Shown in pieces: positions 4,606 to 8,110 of a stretch of DNA of 8,110 nt; position 1 is the stretch's first letter, and each line of letters opens with the position of its first letter. Below the pieces are notes generated by a model that saw only the letters and a list, made by a program, of their open reading frames with translations, was not told where the DNA came from and made no database searches. The position numbers and the translations under genes were made by a program. Location: NCBI GenBank assembly GCA_905204635.1, contig CAJLAN010000063.1, positions 1-8,110 on the forward strand, in the 5' to 3' direction. The DNA is from an uncultured Collinsella sp. (lineage in GTDB: Bacteria; Actinomycetota; Coriobacteriia; Coriobacteriales; Coriobacteriaceae).

Positions 4606-6828
4606 CTACTCGCTGTAACGGGTGGCTATGGCAGCTTGCACCATGCCAGCGCTCATGAGGTACGTCACCAGGAAGTAGCCTCCGTAGGCTGCCAGGAAGA
4701 TTGCACAGGTGAGGCCCACGGTGCCGCCGATGCTCATATTTCCGAAAATGCTCACCAGCTCGATAATCACCTTGAGCGCCACAAAGGAGTGCGCCAGGCC
4801 CACTGCCAGCGGGAACAGGAAGAATACCGCTTGCTGCGCCATCACCGAATGGCGAATCTGGCGGTCGTCACAGCCGATCTGTGCCAGCACACGATAGCTG
4901 CGGCTGCCGTCGGCCACGTTGGAGAGTTGCTGGATCGACAGAATCGCCGCGCATGCAACGACCAATACAAAGCCGATGTAGATGGCTAGGTAGCTAATAA
5001 GACCGTTCATTTGCGCTGCTTGCGTGTACATCTCGGAGCGTGTGATGAAGGTTCCCCACGACCCCGGCTCCTTGCCGTCAACGAGCAGATTGTCGAGCAC
5101 AGTGTATTTAATACTCTCGTCTGCCTCGGTCGTATCCATCCCCTGTTTGTAGTTAACGAGCAGGCTACTGGAATACGGCTGCAGATTAAGCTGGGACAAC
5201 AGCTCGTCGGCAACGACGACGGTATCCGGATTACTGCCCATCGCCGAGTTGGCGATGGCCGCCGTATCTTCGTCCGACTTATCGGTTGCGGGCTTGAGCG
5301 TATGCCCGCCCAAGGTAAGGGCATGGCCGCCAGCCATATACTTGGTGTACAGGTCGACCAGCTCGCCGCCCATATCACACGTGAGCAGATACTGGTCGTG
5401 ACCGATGTGCACCGGCTCCTCGCCCATCATCTGACGCAGTTTGTTGTACTGGCTCGCCGGCGTCACAAACAGACCCATCGTATCGGCATTGCTACCCCCG
5501 AACGCCTTGGGAAGCTTTTCGCCCATGGCCTTGCACATTTCACTTGGAGTCACCGAAGGATCCGAACCGCCAAGCGGGTAACTCAGATACGAATCGATCT
5601 GCACATGCTCACCGGCAACATCGGCAATATTGACCTTCTTGCCGGTCTCGTCGTTGTTGTCCGCCGACTTGCCCTTACGATCGCCGTGCCATGGATCGCC
5701 GTGCCATGCGGAGTACAAATCGACCGTACTATCGGCCAGCACCATGCGATCGGCTTCAGACGGATTGATGTACTCTTTGTAGTAGTCGAGCGTATCGGGC
5801 GTGTAATAGACATACGTCTGAGACACGTCTACAGGGTTATAGCGCTCCAGGTTTTCGTTCATCACGTTGGCAATCGACATACCGCACGTCACCGAGGTGA
5901 TGGCCAAAAACAGGAGCATCGCGATGACGCCCATCGAAAAGCACACCGTGTTGACCTTGGCCGCAAGCTGGCGCACGGTAAACATGTTGAGGCCACGCCA
6001 ATACACGCCGCGCAGACTCTGCAGCAGCTTAATGAGCATGCCCGAGAGTCCCCAGAACAGGGCAAAGGTGCCAACTGTAACCATAGCGGTCGTAATACCA
6101 AACTGGTTCATGGCCTCTTGCAGCTTGCTGTCCGTCGCGGTTAGCGGGAACCCATCACGTAGCAGACGGTAATAGGCCACGCCCACCAGCACCACGCCCA
6201 CGGCAAAGATGGCAATCGCGATCCAGGGGTTGCGTGTCTTGATGCTCTCGTTGCGACGCTCGGCACCCATAAGCTCGATGAGTTTGGTACGACGCACGGC
6301 GCGGAGGTTCAGCAGTAGCGTGAGCACAAACATTACGAGCATGCAGACAAGGGTCAGATTGAACGCATGCATCGAGAAAAAGAAGTGGAAATTGGCGATC
6401 TGCGTCTTAAAGAGCGAGGCCGTAAAGAACGTCATGAGCTGGGAGAGTCCCACACCCAGCACAATGCCGGCGACAAAGGCCACCACCGAGACAATCACCG
6501 TCTCGAGCGCCATGATCGTGGCGACGCGCCCGCGCCCCATGCCGAGCACCTGGTACAGGCCAAACTCCTTTTTGCGGCGTTTCATGATGAAGTTATTGGC
6601 GTACACCATCAAAAAGGCCATGACACCGGCCAAAAAGTACGTCAGGTCGCCGAGCATGCTGCCCATTACCTGCGCCAAGCCCTTTTCATCGATTCCGGCG
6701 ATGTCGACCTGCATCGAGATGGTGTTAAAGGCATAGAAGACCGTGACGCCCAGGGTGAGCGTCAAAAGGTAGACAAGGTAGTCGCGGCCGGCGCGGCGGA
6801 CGTTGCCCCAAGCGAGTTTACAGAGCAT
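4606..6828 (-). CDS. BceB-like ABC transporter permease (FtsX family) with large extracellular domain
   Basis: A 740-residue membrane protein of the FtsX/MacB permease superfamily with BceB topology. Hydrophobic helices lie near residues 18-36, 62-82, 107-130, 154-176, 202-221, 246-266 and 293-316. A hydrophilic domain of about 290 residues follows (317-608), then helices near 609-631, 664-686 and 701-727. Ten helices with a big loop between the seventh and eighth is the hallmark of BceB, VraG and related subunits that free lipid targets from, or sense, cell-wall-active peptides such as bacitracin. The loop and total length exceed the roughly 650 residues I expect for BceB. I prefer the ATG at 6828, because it has GAGGG 5 bases upstream and gives the family-like start MLCKLAWGNVRR; a GTG at 6840 would add four residues. 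It overlaps the ATPase gene by 11 bases, implying translational coupling. The transported or sensed compound is unknown. Confidence 0.9.
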   Translation of the reverse strand: MLCKLAWGNVRRAGRDYLVYLLTLTLGVTVFYAFNTISMQVDIAGIDEKGLAQVMGSMLGDLTYFLAGVMAFLMVYANNFIMKRRKKEFGLYQVLGMGRGRVATIMALETVIVSVVAFVAGIVLGVGLSQLMTFFTASLFKTQIANFHFFFSMHAFNLTLVCMLVMFVLTLLLNLRAVRRTKLIELMGAERRNESIKTRNPWIAIAIFAVGVVLVGVAYYRLLRDGFPLTATDSKLQEAMNQFGITTAMVTVGTFALFWGLSGMLIKLLQSLRGVYWRGLNMFTVRQLAAKVNTVCFSMGVIAMLLFLAITSVTCGMSIANVMNENLERYNPVDVSQTYVYYTPDTLDYYKEYINPSEADRMVLADSTVDLYSAWHGDPWHGDRKGKSADNNDETGKKVNIADVAGEHVQIDSYLSYPLGGSDPSVTPSEMCKAMGEKLPKAFGGSNADTMGLFVTPASQYNKLRQMMGEEPVHIGHDQYLLTCDMGGELVDLYTKYMAGGHALTLGGHTLKPATDKSDEDTAAIANSAMGSNPDTVVVADELLSQLNLQPYSSSLLVNYKQGMDTTEADESIKYTVLDNLLVDGKEPGSWGTFITRSEMYTQAAQMNGLISYLAIYIGFVLVVACAAILSIQQLSNVADGSRSYRVLAQIGCDDRQIRHSVMAQQAVFFLFPLAVGLAHSFVALKVIIELVSIFGNMSIGGTVGLTCAIFLAAYGGYFLVTYLMSAGMVQAAIATRYSE
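5679..5708. repeat. 15-bp tandem duplication within the permease gene
   Basis: GATCGCCGTGCCATG occurs twice back to back (5679-5693 and 5694-5708). It is in frame and produces the WHGDPWHGD repeat near residues 375-383 of the extracellular domain. The length is a multiple of three, so the frame is preserved. Slippage could add or remove units. Confidence 0.9.
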
Positions 6829-7603
6829 CGGAGCCCTCACCGCCCATCATGGCAACGACCTCCATAATGCGGTCGAAGAACTCTCGGCGGTCGGTGTCGC
6901 CACGGCGCAGCTCGGTGAAGATCTTGCCGTCGCGAATGAACAGCACACGGCTCGTGTAGCTGGCGGCAAAGCTGTCGTGCGTGACCATGAGCACGGTGGC
7001 GCGTAGGCGGCGGTTAAGGGCCTCCAGGCTCTCGAGCAGCAGGCGAGCGCTCTTGGAATCGAGGGCGCCGGTGGGCTCGTCAGCCATGATCATGGTGGGG
7101 TCGGTGACGAGCGCGCGAGCAGCGGCAACGCGCTGCTGCTGACCGCCGGACATCTGGTAGGGATACTTGTCGAGCACCTGACTGATGGACAGGCGCGCTG
7201 CCACATCCTGCACGCGGGTCGAGATCTCTGCCGAGTTTGTGCGGGCGATGGTGAGCGGCAGGGCGATGTTCTCGCGTGCCGTGAGCGTATCGAGCAGGTT
7301 GGAGTCCTGGAAGATAAAGCCCAGCTCCTCGCGGCGGAACTGCGAGAGCTTAGCCTGCTTCATGCGTGTTACGTCCTGGCCGTTGATGCGGATGGTGCCG
7401 CTCGTGGCGCTATCGATGGTCGAGACGCAGTTGAGCAACGTCGACTTGCCCGAGCCCGAGGCGCCCATGATGCCAACAAATTCGCCGCGGTTGACGGTAA
7501 AGCTGGCGTCGTTGAGCGCACGGGTCACGTTGCCTAGCGCTCCGTATACCTTTTCGAGATGCGCGACCTCCAGTACCGGGGTCGCCATGTGCGTGGTTTG
7601 CAT
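6818..7603 (-). CDS. BceA-like ABC transporter ATP-binding protein
   Basis: A 261-residue cytoplasmic ATPase of the LolD/MacB/BceA group that powers the permease encoded directly downstream. Visible motifs are A-loop Tyr20, Walker A GASGSGKST (47-55), Q-loop Gln99, signature MSGGQQQR (151-158), Walker B MIMADEP with Asp175 and catalytic Glu176, D-loop ALD (180-182) and H-loop His209. All catalytic residues are intact. The ATG at 7603 has AGGA six bases upstream (7613-7610), which favours it over the internal ATG at 7588. It is the first gene of a two-gene operon with an 11-base overlap into the permease gene. I see no two-component system in the flanking sequence, though these transporters often have one. 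The C-terminal tail past residue 228 is longer than the ATPase core needs and has no motif I recognise. Confidence 0.93.
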   Translation of the reverse strand: MQTTHMATPVLEVAHLEKVYGALGNVTRALNDASFTVNRGEFVGIMGASGSGKSTLLNCVSTIDSATSGTIRINGQDVTRMKQAKLSQFRREELGFIFQDSNLLDTLTARENIALPLTIARTNSAEISTRVQDVAARLSISQVLDKYPYQMSGGQQQRVAAARALVTDPTMIMADEPTGALDSKSARLLLESLEALNRRLRATVLMVTHDSFAASYTSRVLFIRDGKIFTELRRGDTDRREFFDRIMEVVAMMGGEGSDAL

Positions 7604-7751
7604 ACCGAGTCCTTTCTTGCGATTAGTCTACGGCATCTATAGTCGCAAGAAGCCGAGTCGGCTACCATCGATATGGCTTACGCTTGCCTTACCGTTGTGT
7701 AAGGTAGGGGTAGCTAGCCTGCCACGTGTTGATGTTGAGAGAGGACTCCTG
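7604..7751. promoter_or_regulatory. Divergent promoter region between the ABC operon and the Nudix gene
   Basis: These 148 bases separate two genes read outward, so promoters for both should lie here. I find no well-matched -35/-10 pair for either; TATAGA on the minus strand (near 7640) is a weak -10 candidate for the ABC operon. Two palindromes stand out: AGCCGA-G-TCGGCT (7651-7663) and CCTTAC (7687-7692) with GTAAGG (7699-7704). Either could be an operator. Confidence 0.45.
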
Positions 7752-8110
7752 TTGAAGACTGTTCATGTTGCCGCTGGGATCATTCGCAAGGAAGGATCTG
7801 ACGAGCTGCTTGCCGTGCAGCGCGGCTACGGCGACATGCAGGGACTTTGGGAGTTTCCCGGCGGCAAGCTCATGCGCGGCGAGACACCCGAAGACGCCGT
7901 ACGCCGCGAGCTTATGGAAGAGCTGCAGGTAAAAGTCACCAACCTGCGCGATTTCTATACCGTTGAGTATGACTACCCCGATTTTCATCTCTCCATGGAG
8001 TGCTACTACTGCTCGCTCGCTGATAAATCCGATGAGCCCCAGAAGCACGACCGCCAGCTCGATATCCGCTGGATTCCGCGCACTTCGCTTGCCACGGTGG
8101 AATGGATGCC
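7752..8110 (+). CDS. MutT/Nudix-family hydrolase (partial, 3' end outside window)
   Basis: The first 119 codons of a small cytoplasmic pyrophosphohydrolase. The Nudix box spans residues 38-60: Gly38, Glu44, Arg52-Glu53-Leu54, Glu56-Glu57, preceded by LWEFPGGK (32-39), a form common in MutT and NudG enzymes that cleanse oxidised or odd nucleotides. The box Gly expected at position 59 is Gln. The TTG start is chosen because AGAGAGGA (7738-7745) sits six bases before it and no in-frame ATG lies upstream. The last visible residues, VEWMP, resemble the C-terminal part of such proteins, so probably only 10-20 residues are missing. It is divergent from the ABC operon and functionally unrelated as far as I can see. 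Substrate specificity (8-oxo-dGTP, CTP derivatives or other) cannot be told. Confidence 0.9.
   Translation, partial: MKTVHVAAGIIRKEGSDELLAVQRGYGDMQGLWEFPGGKLMRGETPEDAVRRELMEELQVKVTNLRDFYTVEYDYPDFHLSMECYYCSLADKSDEPQKHDRQLDIRWIPRTSLATVEWM

Noticed and set aside
5011..6144. 377-codon plus-strand open frame opposite the permease gene
   Set aside because: The minus strand encodes a coherent BceB-like membrane protein with operon overlap and terminator; the plus frame has no motif or ribosome site I can recognise.
7689..8048. Minus-strand 119-codon open frame opposite the Nudix gene
   Set aside because: The plus strand contains a clear Nudix box with a good ribosome site; the opposite frame has no recognisable features.

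Overview
The window reads as a moderately GC-rich (about 55-62% in the coding stretches I counted by hand) Gram-positive gut actinobacterium. Codon use, the BceAB-type transporter, and the short GGGACAGG / GGCAGG intergenic palindromes recall Coriobacteriia such as Collinsella. That assignment is inference from general knowledge; no marker gene proves it. The first roughly 450 bases look different: about 46% GC, many ACA/GCA/AGA codons, closer to a Lachnospiraceae-like Firmicute.

Layout. Bases 2-2232 carry two overlapping plus-strand genes for the two halves of a TM287/TM288 (BmrCD-like) heterodimeric ABC exporter: the end of a degenerate-site subunit, then a complete canonical-site subunit, followed by a hairpin terminator. 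Bases 2300-2812 are non-coding: a 21-bp dyad, a 31%-GC island, one copy of a 53-bp repeat, and a good sigma-70-type promoter. Bases 2813-3844 encode a class I DAHP synthase, the first step of the shikimate pathway. Bases 3845-4605 hold no convincing gene but are dense with secondary structure: several hairpins, the second, inverted copy of the 53-bp repeat, two related GC-rich hairpins, and a 121-bp element with complementary ends.

Bases 4606-7603 are a minus-strand two-gene operon: a BceA-like ATPase and a BceB-like ten-helix permease with a large extracellular domain, a type usually devoted to sensing or resisting cell-wall-active peptides. No two-component system is visible beside it. From 7752 to the window end, divergently transcribed, is a MutT/Nudix hydrolase with a TTG start, cut by the window edge.

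The most notable points are the composition break inside the first operon (recent transfer or an assembly chimera), the inverted 53-bp repeats bracketing the DAHP synthase gene, and the crowded structured island between 3845 and 4605. I do not see a clearly new protein system here.
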